NCBI GenBank assembly: GCA_947476645.1
Contig: CANJRM010000004.1
Location: 1 to 64,000, forward strand
Origin: Bacteroidota bacterium
Lineage (GTDB): Bacteria > Bacteroidota > Bacteroidia > Chitinophagales > LD1
Length of the DNA: 64,000 bases
Direction of reading: 5' to 3'
The notes below the pieces were generated by a model, which searched no databases, was not told where the DNA came from, and saw only the letters and a list, made by a program, of their open reading frames with translations. The position numbers and the translations under genes are program-made. Position 1 is the first letter of the stretch. Each line of letters begins with the position of its first letter. Of this stretch, positions 1 to 9,559 are shown piece after piece.

Positions 1-369
1 AGCGTGGGCGGTAGTATGAGTTGGGTAAATAAAGACCAGTTGGTTCTTTCATCGGGCGAAGCTGTTCCTTTGAATGCACCTAAATTGAAAACATCTGTTT
101 CGTTAGACCACACGCTGAAAAAATCAGGCTTTGGATATGGAATAAATTTCCGTTATCAAATGGGCTACGAAGCAAACTCATCTGTATATGCAGGAACTGT
201 AAAACCCGCTTATATTCTTGATGCACGGGTTAGTTACCGCCCAAGTTTCTATAAAGGATTGTTGCTTTCTATTAACGTAAACAACGTTACCAATTACCAA
301 TGGCAAAGTTTCCCTGGTGCGGCTACTATGGGTGCACAGTTTTTTGCTAAGGCAGCGGTTACTTTCTAA
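1..369 (+). CDS. TonB-dependent receptor, C-terminal fragment (5' end outside window)
   Basis: Beta-barrel-like C-terminus (NVNNVTNYQWQSFPGAATMGAQFFAKAAVTF*), aromatic terminal F; the frame is open to the window edge. Confidence 0.7.
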   Translation, partial: SVGGSMSWVNKDQLVLSSGEAVPLNAPKLKTSVSLDHTLKKSGFGYGINFRYQMGYEANSSVYAGTVKPAYILDARVSYRPSFYKGLLLSINVNNVTNYQWQSFPGAATMGAQFFAKAAVTF

Positions 370-388
370 GAAGAAATTCATAATTATT

Positions 389-424
389 AAATCCCGCACC
401 GAGACTCGGTGCGGGATTTTTTTT
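389..424 (+). terminator. Rho-independent terminator
   Basis: atcccgcaccgag/ctcggtgcgggat hairpin followed by a T8 run, just after the stop codon at 369. Confidence 0.85.
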
Positions 425-538
425 GCTATCGGAAGCAGATTTTTCGCACGTAAAATATTTCCTATCCGTTATCGTCAGTTCTAATATCTGTCATTTACAT
501 TCACCCATTCGAAAAAAATATCCAAACACTTTTTTACT

Positions 539-2408
539 ATGAAAAAATTCTTCACCGCTTCACTCGTTTTGTTTTTTTCTTCCTTTCTTTTTTCGCAAAC
601 CACTTCCAAATACAACGTTGAAATAGTGCGCGATAGTTTTGGTGTGCCGCATATTTTCGGCAAAACAGATGCTGACTGTGCTTACGGTTTAATTTATGCG
701 GAGTGCGAAGATGATTTCAACACCGTGCAGTGGGGCTTGCTGGCTGCAAAGGGAATGCTCGGTCGCACACTGGGTATTGACGGAGCGCGAATTGATTATG
801 CCGTGCAGTTAATGCGCATTGAAAAAACAATCAATGAACATTACGAAAAAGATGTGTCGCCTCAATTCAAAAAACTTTTAGAAGCAGCGGCAGATGCCGG
901 AAATCTTTACGCCAAACAACACCCCGATAAAGTGTTGGCGAAAAAAGCCTTGCCTGTTCGCCCGCAGGATTTTATTGGCGGTTATATGCTCGCCATGGCT
1001 TTGATGACCGGTGTTGATGGCGCGCTCGGTTCGGTAGTTAATGGCACAGCGCCCGAAGTTTCTTTTACCGATAAGGGCAGAGGCTCTAATGCCATGGCTA
1101 TGAATTCGAAAATTACGGCCGATGGAAATGTATATCTCGATGTCAATTCGCATCAGCCTTTAGAAGGGCCGCTTAGTTGGTACGAGGCTCATGTGTGCAG
1201 CGAAGAAGGATGGAACATGTATGGTTCAACTTTCCATGGAGGCATCACTATTTTTCATGGCGTAAATGAAAACTTAGGATGGGCACACACCACCAATGGT
1301 TTTGATGCCATAGATGTTTTTCAATTGCAGCCCGACCCGAAAAAGAAGAATCATTACCTGATTGATGGTGTTTCCAATAAATTAGAAACCGGTCATGCTA
1401 AGCTTGCGGTCAATCTTGCCAAGCATCCCGATAAAAAGAAATTCATACTCACCATCGGCAAAAAAATATGGTGGAGCAAGTATGGCGCTACGGTAGTCAA
1501 CAAGAAGGGAATGTTTGCTGTTCGTTTGGCTTCGAACATGACCATTAAAGCGCCCGAGCAGTGGTATCAAATGGATAAAGCAAAAAACTATACCGAGTTT
1601 CGCCATGCGCTCGATATGCAGGGCATCGTCAATCAGAACATTACTTATGCCGATAAAAACGACACTATTTTCTTCATCAGCAACGGAGCCTTTCCAAAAC
1701 GCGATGAGGCGTATGACTGGACCACCACGGTGCCCGGCAATACTTCCAAAACATTGTGGACAGAATTTTTTCCGGAGAGTTCTATTCCGCAAGTTTTGAA
1801 TCCTGAATGCGGTTATGTGTTCAATGCGAACAATACTTGTTTCCGTTCTACTTGTGCCAATTCAAATCCGTTGTGCACAAAAAATATTGCCACCATGTGT
1901 ATGGACACGACATGCGGCTTTGGTTTACAGCGTGCTCTATTACGTTTACAACAATACCAATGGCGAACAGGAAAAATTATTTGCCACCGATAAAAAAACC
2001 AAGTTCGAGTTTTTTGTAAAAGCTATTCAGGAAGTGAAGAAGCAGATGTTGGCAGATTTTGGTTCGTTGAGCATTCCATTGGGCGATTACCAACGCCACC
2101 AGCGCGGAGATGTTGACCTGCCTACAGATGGCGGACCCGATATGTGGAATGCGAAGTATTGCAAACCTTATGGCAATAAAGGTCGCGTGAGAGCCTACAT
2201 TGGCGAGACCTTTATTCTGTTGGCAAAGTTTACGAAAGAAGGACCCACGTTCAGAACCATTTCTCCTTACGGCAGTAGCAATACCCCTGGTGCAAAACAT
2301 TACACCGACCAAATGCAGATGTACGTGAACCATCAAACCAAGGAAGAGAGTTTGAAAAAAGACTGGGCGTATAAACATGCCGAACGAATTTATCATCCGG
2401 GTGAGTAG
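539..2408 (+). pseudogene. Penicillin acylase (S45, Ntn-hydrolase) family protein, disrupted by internal deletion/frameshift
   Basis: ORF 539..1993 aligns with the N-terminal two thirds of the downstream intact paralog (VEIVRDSFGVPHIFGKTDADC, GRGSNAMAMNS). The C-terminal part (LGDYQRHQRGDVDLPTDGGPDM...HAERIYHPGE*) continues in another frame (ORF 1815..2408). Confidence 0.8.
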
Positions 2409-2512
2409 ATGATTTAGGATTATCCAAGGCAAGTTGTAGCTGACGGAATGGAATTATCATTCGTTACAAAAATTTACATTCGCCCATCTCAAAATTTACC
2501 AACCACTGCGCC

Positions 2513-4624
2513 ATGAAGAAATTTCTTTTCATTTCTGTTTTTGCATTTATCTGTTCCATTAGTTTCTCACAAGTCAATCCAAAATACCACGTAGAAATTG
2601 TGCGAGATAGTTTTGGTGTGCCGCATATCTTTGGCAAGACCGATGCTGATTGCTCTTACGGTTTGGTGTATGCCGCTTGCGAAGACGACTACAACACTGT
2701 GCAATGGGGTTTGTTGTTGGCGAGAGGAAAACTGGGATTGACAATGGGCATTGAAGGCGCGAAGATTGATTATGCTGTTCAACTCTTAGGCATTCCTACT
2801 TTTATTAAAGACCATTTCAACGATTTATCGCCCGAAACAAGAAAGCTTTTAGAAGCCGGTGCCGCGGCAGGTAATGATTGGGTGAAGAAGAATCCTGATA
2901 GACTTTTGTTTAAGAGTTTATTGCCTATTCGCCCGACTGATTTTATTGCGGGCTATATGCTTTCGATGGCATTGATGACGGGTGTAGATGGTGCGATAAA
3001 AAGTGTAGTAGGCGAAAGCGTTCCTACGTTGGATTATAATAAAGATGCGCGTGGCTCTAACGCATTGGCGATGAATTCGAACATCACTGCCGATGGCAAT
3101 GTCTATCTCGATTGCAACGCACATCAGCCTTTGGAAGGACCTATGAGTTGGTATGAAGCGCACTTACACAGCGAAGAAGGTCTGAATATTTTAGGCGCTA
3201 CTTTTCATGGTGCGGTTTCTATTTTTCACGGAACGAATGAAAACTTAGGATGGGCGCACACTACCAACTATTTTGATGCTATTGATATTTACCAATTACA
3301 ACCCGACCCGAAAAAGAAGAACCATTATTTGGTAGATGGCGTTTCTTACAAGCTCGAACAAAGCCGAGCTAAGTTGACCGTTAACCTTGCCAAGCACCGC
3401 GATAAACATAAATTCATTTTGACTGTGGGGAAGAAGAAGTGGTGGAGCATGTACGGAGCCACTTATGTAAACAAGAAAGGAATGTTTGCTATTCGCTTGG
3501 CTTCGAACATGACGGTGAAGAGTGTGGAAGAATGGTATAAAATGAACAAGGCGAAAAACTACACCGAGTTCCGTCAGGCGTTGGATATACAAGGCATCAT
3601 CAATCAATATGTAACCTATGCCGATAGGTATGATACTATTTACTGTGTAAGTAATGGAGCGATGCCGATTCGTGCTGATGGTTACGATTGGAACAGCACT
3701 GTGCCGGGCAACACCATGAAAACTTTATGGACAAAATTCCTGCCGCACGATTCATTGCCGCATGTGCTCAATCCTAAATGTGGCTATCTATTTCAGGTAA
3801 ACAATACTTCGTATAGCATGACGGCTAAAGAAGAAAACCCGCAACCCTTGGCTTGCCAAAAGAACATCAACTTTGCCATGTGGCAAACCAACCGCAGTCT
3901 TCGTTTTTACGAAATGATGAAAGGCAAAACCAAAGTGGACTGGAATGATTTTCTGAAAATAAAATACGATGCACATTACCCGCAAACGGTTACTGCACCT
4001 TTCAAGAGTTTTGATTTGGAAGAAGCATTTCATTTAGATGGAAAGAAATATCCCGACATTGCCGATGCTATTGATGTAATGAAACTCTGGGCAGTGAATC
4101 GCAGTGGCGATATTGCTGATACCAATGCCACGCTGGTTTACAAATGGATTTACGGAACTTACTTTGCCATCAATGACGACATAGAAAAGAAGTTTAAAGA
4201 GAACCCTGCTTATAAACTCGATTACTTTGCGGATGGTGTGCGCAGAGCAAAAGCAGAAATGATTAAAGATTTTGGCAAACTGAATGTGCCGCTTGGCGAC
4301 TACCAACGCCACCAACGTGGCAATGTGGACTTACCAACCAGCGGTGGACCCGATATGTTTACCGCCAAGTATGGCGACTCGTATGGCAAAGGTCAGCGCA
4401 GAATTTCATCAGGCGAAAGTTATATCCTGCTTTCTAAATTTAAGAAAGATGGCAGTCTACCAGATTTGCATAGTATCATTTGTTATGGTAGTAGTAACAC
4501 TCCGGGAGCAAAACACTTTACCGACCAAATGCAACTCTATGTTCACAACCAAACCAAAGAAGAAAGTTTAAGCAAAGAGTGGGCATATAAACATGCCGAA
4601 CGCATTTATCATCCGGGTGAGTAG
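2513..4624 (+). CDS. Penicillin acylase (S45) family Ntn-hydrolase, intact paralog
   Basis: Signal peptide, VEIVRDSFGVPHIFGKTDADC, candidate nucleophile serine in ARGSNALAMNSNITADGNVYLDCNAHQP, C-terminal YGSSNTPGAKHFTDQMQLY. Confidence 0.85.
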   Translation: MKKFLFISVFAFICSISFSQVNPKYHVEIVRDSFGVPHIFGKTDADCSYGLVYAACEDDYNTVQWGLLLARGKLGLTMGIEGAKIDYAVQLLGIPTFIKDHFNDLSPETRKLLEAGAAAGNDWVKKNPDRLLFKSLLPIRPTDFIAGYMLSMALMTGVDGAIKSVVGESVPTLDYNKDARGSNALAMNSNITADGNVYLDCNAHQPLEGPMSWYEAHLHSEEGLNILGATFHGAVSIFHGTNENLGWAHTTNYFDAIDIYQLQPDPKKKNHYLVDGVSYKLEQSRAKLTVNLAKHRDKHKFILTVGKKKWWSMYGATYVNKKGMFAIRLASNMTVKSVEEWYKMNKAKNYTEFRQALDIQGIINQYVTYADRYDTIYCVSNGAMPIRADGYDWNSTVPGNTMKTLWTKFLPHDSLPHVLNPKCGYLFQVNNTSYSMTAKEENPQPLACQKNINFAMWQTNRSLRFYEMMKGKTKVDWNDFLKIKYDAHYPQTVTAPFKSFDLEEAFHLDGKKYPDIADAIDVMKLWAVNRSGDIADTNATLVYKWIYGTYFAINDDIEKKFKENPAYKLDYFADGVRRAKAEMIKDFGKLNVPLGDYQRHQRGNVDLPTSGGPDMFTAKYGDSYGKGQRRISSGESYILLSKFKKDGSLPDLHSIICYGSSNTPGAKHFTDQMQLYVHNQTKEESLSKEWAYKHAERIYHPGE

Positions 4625-4633
4625 GAGAGAAGC

Positions 4634-5356
4634 CTACCAGCCGAATCCGATATTCATTTGTAAACTGAGTTTTACAGAATTAAACCAGTCACCCACCAAA
4701 GGTGGTTTTATCACAGCAGCCATGTCTTTGCGCTGATAGGTTTTGTAATGCGCGTCATAATAAACATCAAAATTTTTGCGGTAACCAATGCCGCCAAAAA
4801 ATTCCATGAACACACCTTTTCGCAAATGAAACTGATAACCAAGAATTGCACTTGCATTAGCATAACAGAACAATTCGTAGTCACCGTTTCCGTGACGCTC
4901 TTTAATTTTTACAAAGTTAAACGAACCATAAGGACCCACGAACAAACCATTGGGTGCGTGTCTGCGTTTTAAAGGATAGAAACGATAGCCAAGGGTGAGT
5001 CGTCCACCGCGCATGCTGTAATCTTTCAGTGTTCGGTTGTTTGGGTTTGTAATGGCAGGCATTACAAAAAGGAGAAGGCTTGGAAAATTATAGGAGACAC
5101 CAATCGTTACTGATTGATTATGCGTAAGCATACGCTCGTAAGTAAAACGCAACTCACCGCAAATAGGAATTTGTCCTACAAAAACAGGAATCAAATTTGA
5201 CTTAATAATGTTTTGCTTGAACGGCAACTTGCGCTCCTTGAACCCTTCAAATTCTTCCTTCTTCTCAAGGTTTGGAAGATTTTGCGAAAACAAATTTGCA
5301 GGGAGTAAAAAAAAGAGAGCAACTATTAGAATAATTGCTCCTGTAATTTTTTTCAT
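4634..5356 (-). CDS. Putative outer-membrane beta-barrel protein (hypothetical)
   Basis: N-terminal signal peptide, alternating aromatic beta-strand pattern, 240 aa. Confidence 0.5.
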   Translation of the reverse strand: MKKITGAIILIVALFFLLPANLFSQNLPNLEKKEEFEGFKERKLPFKQNIIKSNLIPVFVGQIPICGELRFTYERMLTHNQSVTIGVSYNFPSLLLFVMPAITNPNNRTLKDYSMRGGRLTLGYRFYPLKRRHAPNGLFVGPYGSFNFVKIKERHGNGDYELFCYANASAILGYQFHLRKGVFMEFFGGIGYRKNFDVYYDAHYKTYQRKDMAAVIKPPLVGDWFNSVKLSLQMNIGFGW

Positions 5357-5376
5357 GCAGTAAATATAATTCAGAA

Positions 5377-6525
5377 TTACTGCAACAGTTCTCCTATCTT
5401 TTCATCGAGTGCTGCACCGCGAAGATTAGTAGCTACAATCACCCCGTTTTTATCTAACAGAAACGCAGCGGGAATTCCTTGAATGCCGTATTTCAAAGCG
5501 GCTTCACATTGCCACCATTTCAAATCGCTCACTTGATTTTCCCAGTTCATTCCAAGCTTTGCAATAGCACCCGTCCATGCACCGGCTTCTTTGTCAAGCG
5601 AAACGCTGTAAACGGTAAATCCTTTTGATTTGTATTTGTTGTAAGCAGCAACCACGTTTGGCATTTCCATGCGGCAAGGTCCGCACCAGCTTGCCCAAAA
5701 ATCTAACAACACCACTTTACCACGAAGCGAAGAAAGCTTGATTGATTTTCCCTCAGGATTTTTCAAATCAATTTCAGGAGCTTCTTTTCCAATGCCGATA
5801 GATGCAGCAGATTGTTGCGTCTGCCCTTGTTGTTTTGATTGCTCTTCATATTTGGTGTAAGCCGCACGAAAATCTTTCGTGTAAGAAGAAGTTGGAATTT
5901 CTTTTTCCATACGCACAATCACATCAAGATTTTCTTTCGGGAATTTGTCAACGGGTGCATTGGTTACATAAAACATAGCCACTAACGGACTCTTAGCCAA
6001 ACGTGCGCTGTCCTTAATCATGCTCTCAAACTTTGCTGCTACCTGTTGCAATTGCTGTTGAATAAACATCATGGTGTCCTGCGATGCTCCGCGCTGACCA
6101 TACATTTGATACGCCATGTTCCATCCCTGCATATCGCGTTGTGCAGCGCCTAATGTTTTAAACGCTCGTTGAAATTCATCGTTTTCTTTTGAACCCGAAA
6201 TTTTGAACGCATCTGCCTGCGCACTCAAATCAATGTCAACGGTGTACTTTGTTGGTTCCAAAAGGAAAAGGAAAAATGTTTTTTCGTCAAGACGAAGACG
6301 ATAAAATCCTTTTTCGGAAACTCCTTCCATTTTGAAGAATCCTTTATCATCAACCTTAGCCGAATCAATAGCCGTCATTTTCTGCAAGCCGAGTTTTTCC
6401 AACACGATTGATTTTGCAGCACTGTTTTTTAAAGTTCCCTGAATAGAATATTTGTCGCTTCCACCTGCGAGGTTACAAGCTGAGAAGAATATTAAGAAGA
6501 GAAATAAGAATGAAAGTTTACGCAT
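5377..6525 (-). CDS. TlpA/ResA-like thiol:disulfide oxidoreductase lipoprotein with DUF4369-like N-terminal domain
   Basis: Lipobox FFSAC; thioredoxin motif WASWCGPCRMEMPN. Confidence 0.85.
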   Translation of the reverse strand: MRKLSFLFLFLIFFSACNLAGGSDKYSIQGTLKNSAAKSIVLEKLGLQKMTAIDSAKVDDKGFFKMEGVSEKGFYRLRLDEKTFFLFLLEPTKYTVDIDLSAQADAFKISGSKENDEFQRAFKTLGAAQRDMQGWNMAYQMYGQRGASQDTMMFIQQQLQQVAAKFESMIKDSARLAKSPLVAMFYVTNAPVDKFPKENLDVIVRMEKEIPTSSYTKDFRAAYTKYEEQSKQQGQTQQSAASIGIGKEAPEIDLKNPEGKSIKLSSLRGKVVLLDFWASWCGPCRMEMPNVVAAYNKYKSKGFTVYSVSLDKEAGAWTGAIAKLGMNWENQVSDLKWWQCEAALKYGIQGIPAAFLLDKNGVIVATNLRGAALDEKIGELLQ

Positions 6526-6550
6526 TGTATTTGTGTTTGTGTATGAATGT

Positions 6551-8002
6551 TTATGTGGTTTCTAATTTTTCTGTTACTAATTTGTTCGTCAGTTTCGGGT
6601 CGGCTTTGCCTTTTGAAAGTTTCATTGCCTCACCCACAAACAAACCTAACAGACCTTTTTTGCCCGCGCGATATTCGGCAACTTTTTCGGGATATTTAGC
6701 AATTACTTCGTCTATTAATCCTGCAATCATTCCTTCATCGCTGCTTTGAAGAAGATTTAATTCCTCTGCAATCTTCAATGGGTCTTTGCCTGTTTCAATT
6801 AACACTGGAAATATTTGTGATGAAGCAACAGAGAAATTTGTTTTGCCTTCGTCAATTAAGGCAATCAATTTTGCAATGCTGCTTGGCGAAACTTTGAAAT
6901 CCTTAATCTCAATTCCTTTTTCATTTAAAGAGTTTTTCACTGGTCCTAAAATCCAGTTCGAAGCGGCTTTATAGTTTTTTGTTTCAGCAAGAAGTAAATT
7001 GAAATACTCTGCCATTTCCTTTTCATCGGTAATAATGCGCGCATCATATTCCGGCAAACCAAACTGCTCCATGTATTCCAACTTCAATTGATTGGGCAAT
7101 TTAGGCATGTGTGCTTTTACATTGGCAATGTATTCATCAGTTACATACACAGGTGGCAAATCGGGTTCCGGAAAATAACGGTAATCGTGTGCATGTTCTT
7201 TACTGCGCTGTGAAAGTGTAACTCCTTTTACTGCATCAAATCCTCTTGTTTCCTGCACCATCTTTTCTCCTGCTTCGAGCGCGTCAATCTGACGCATAAA
7301 TTCAAATTCAATAGCGCGTTTTACATTGCGCATACTGTTCATGTTCTTCACTTCACTTCGCGGGTTCAACACATTCGAACCTTTTAAACGAACAGAAATA
7401 TTTGCATCGCAACGCATAGAACCTTCTTCCATGTTGCCATCACATATTCCTAAATAGCGAACGAGCTTTTGAATTTCATTCAGGTAAGACATTGCCTCAT
7501 CACCGCTTCTTACATCGGGTTCAGAAACTATTTCAATCAGCGGAACACCTGCACGGTTCAAATCAACCAAGGTAAAATACGGGTCAATATCGTGAATAGA
7601 TTTACCGGCATCTTCCTCTAAGTGAATACGCGTGAGATTTATCTTTGTCTTCACTCCACCAGTTTCTACATCAATAAATCCTCCAGTGCAAATGGGAGTT
7701 TTGTCTTGTGTAATCTGATAGCCCTTCGGCAAATCGGCATAGAAGTAATTCTTGCGCGCAAACTGATTTTCATAACGAATGTTGCATGATGTGGCTAAGC
7801 CAATCTTTACAGCATACTCAATTGCTTTCTCGTTCACCATTGGCAAAGTGCCGGGATGACCAAGCGACAGCACACTCACATGGGTATTAGGCGAACCGCC
7901 AAACTCTGCCGAATCGCCACAATATATTTTGCTGTGCGTGGAAAGCTGCGCGTGAACCTCAAGTCCAACTACCACTTCGTATTTACTGTATTTATCGTCC
8001 AT
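6551..8002 (-). CDS. gatB: Aspartyl/glutamyl-tRNA(Asn/Gln) amidotransferase subunit B
   Basis: YEVVVGLEVHAQLSTHSKIYCGD..., FARKNYFYADLPKGYQITQ. Confidence 0.97.
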   Translation of the reverse strand: MDDKYSKYEVVVGLEVHAQLSTHSKIYCGDSAEFGGSPNTHVSVLSLGHPGTLPMVNEKAIEYAVKIGLATSCNIRYENQFARKNYFYADLPKGYQITQDKTPICTGGFIDVETGGVKTKINLTRIHLEEDAGKSIHDIDPYFTLVDLNRAGVPLIEIVSEPDVRSGDEAMSYLNEIQKLVRYLGICDGNMEEGSMRCDANISVRLKGSNVLNPRSEVKNMNSMRNVKRAIEFEFMRQIDALEAGEKMVQETRGFDAVKGVTLSQRSKEHAHDYRYFPEPDLPPVYVTDEYIANVKAHMPKLPNQLKLEYMEQFGLPEYDARIITDEKEMAEYFNLLLAETKNYKAASNWILGPVKNSLNEKGIEIKDFKVSPSSIAKLIALIDEGKTNFSVASSQIFPVLIETGKDPLKIAEELNLLQSSDEGMIAGLIDEVIAKYPEKVAEYRAGKKGLLGLFVGEAMKLSKGKADPKLTNKLVTEKLETT

Positions 8003-8005
8003 AAA

Positions 8006-9559
8006 TTATTTCTTATTCCAAAATGAGATATTCAACTTTGATTGCCAATTGCTATCTGATATTAAATCTAACGATGTAAGATATACAGCAGATGAATCCG
8101 AGTTTGCGATGTACGCACCTATCAAAGAATAGTTATCGAGAAGTTGATTCCTCCACACAGAAGCCTCAATACACATGGCATCATCCTGACAACCACTCTC
8201 TCCATTATGGTAAACAAACAATCTCGAAGGGTTGTTTTTAATTTCTGTAGAATATTCTTTAAACATTTGCCGATTATATTTTTGTTTCTCAAAGAAAGGA
8301 TAGGTATAGATGTAGCCAGAAGCAGCTACACGTTTTGAGTAGAAATAGATTTCTGGTTCGTTGCTAAACATACTTAACTTCTCGTCCTTTGGAAGAAGTG
8401 TGTTAATGTGCGCGGCTATTTTTGGCATTTCCGAAAACATAGACCATTGATAATGCTTATTGAAAACTGATTGTGGTGACTCTGCAAATATTACAGGCGA
8501 TTGGATACAGAAAAAGGCAATCAAAATGCCTGTAATACCAATTGAACTTATTACAGGATTTAACTTCTTGTCAAATAAAAAATATGCGTAAGCAACTGTA
8601 ACCGCAAGTGCGGGGTAAAGAAGTAGGCTGTAGTGCAAGCGAAAATGAAATCCTGTCGAAAATGCGACAACTGAAAATAGTAACCATAATAGGAGGATTC
8701 GAGTTTCCGATTTAAATATGAATAAGCAGACCATCAGTAAACTGAAATATACTAAGTAATTAAGTGGTTCCATTCCGTGAATTACAATATTTAATGTCTT
8801 TCCGGGTCCGCCATTTGATAAACCGATATAAACTTTAGCGTAGTTTATTGTTAGAAAAATGAATTTATCCCAAAGGTTATAAACACTAACCCAAATAGCT
8901 ACGAGAAATAATGGAATTGAACTACCTGTTCCAAAAATTAGTAACGATTTCAGAATCTCTTGTTTGCTTTTGCGTAGAATATCAGCTAGAAGTATTACCA
9001 AACCAAAAAGGTAAAAGGCGTAACCATATTGCTTCATAATTACTCCTAAACTAAGCATTAGACCTGAAGCAAAAAGAAGATAAAACTTTCTATGATTCTC
9101 TTTAGATTTAAGTAAAAGAAAAATCCCCCACACGACACAAAAATTAACGAAATGTTCTGCATTTGACATCAATCCTTCTCCATCCATAGTGCTATTAAAA
9201 GCAACTAACATTGTTGCGGCAAGTAGGGCAGCCACCTTATTTTGAGTTAATATATTTACTATACCGGCAACACCTAATGATGTGAACAGCAGAATTAACA
9301 GAACACCTAACCTTACAGATTCTACATTTTCATTGCCTGACTTCATAATTAAAGCATACATGAAGTAGGTGCCGGGAAATTTCATATTATAAGCCTCCTT
9401 ATAAGGTTGAAAACCGTGTAGTATCAAACTTCCAACGTAAGCATATTCACCTTCATCTCTTTCAAAAGGTATGTGTCGGTAATTGAATCTACTGAAGATT
9501 AATATCACTAAAGTTATGAGTAATATCACAACAAAGACATTGGTGATATATCTGTTCAT
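8006..9559 (-). CDS. Glycosyltransferase family 39-like multi-pass membrane protein
   Basis: Multiple TM segments; RHIPFERDEGEYAYVGSLILHGFQPYKEAYNMKFPGTYF resembles the GT39/ArnT-like N-terminal loop with acidic DE. Confidence 0.65.
   Translation of the reverse strand: MNRYITNVFVVILLITLVILIFSRFNYRHIPFERDEGEYAYVGSLILHGFQPYKEAYNMKFPGTYFMYALIMKSGNENVESVRLGVLLILLFTSLGVAGIVNILTQNKVAALLAATMLVAFNSTMDGEGLMSNAEHFVNFCVVWGIFLLLKSKENHRKFYLLFASGLMLSLGVIMKQYGYAFYLFGLVILLADILRKSKQEILKSLLIFGTGSSIPLFLVAIWVSVYNLWDKFIFLTINYAKVYIGLSNGGPGKTLNIVIHGMEPLNYLVYFSLLMVCLFIFKSETRILLLWLLFSVVAFSTGFHFRLHYSLLLYPALAVTVAYAYFLFDKKLNPVISSIGITGILIAFFCIQSPVIFAESPQSVFNKHYQWSMFSEMPKIAAHINTLLPKDEKLSMFSNEPEIYFYSKRVAASGYIYTYPFFEKQKYNRQMFKEYSTEIKNNPSRLFVYHNGESGCQDDAMCIEASVWRNQLLDNYSLIGAYIANSDSSAVYLTSLDLISDSNWQSKLNISFWNKK

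Noticed and set aside
539-2408. Programmed ribosomal frameshift in the first acylase
   Set aside because: About 233 bp of homologous coding sequence is also missing at the junction, so a simple +1/-1 shift cannot restore a full-length product
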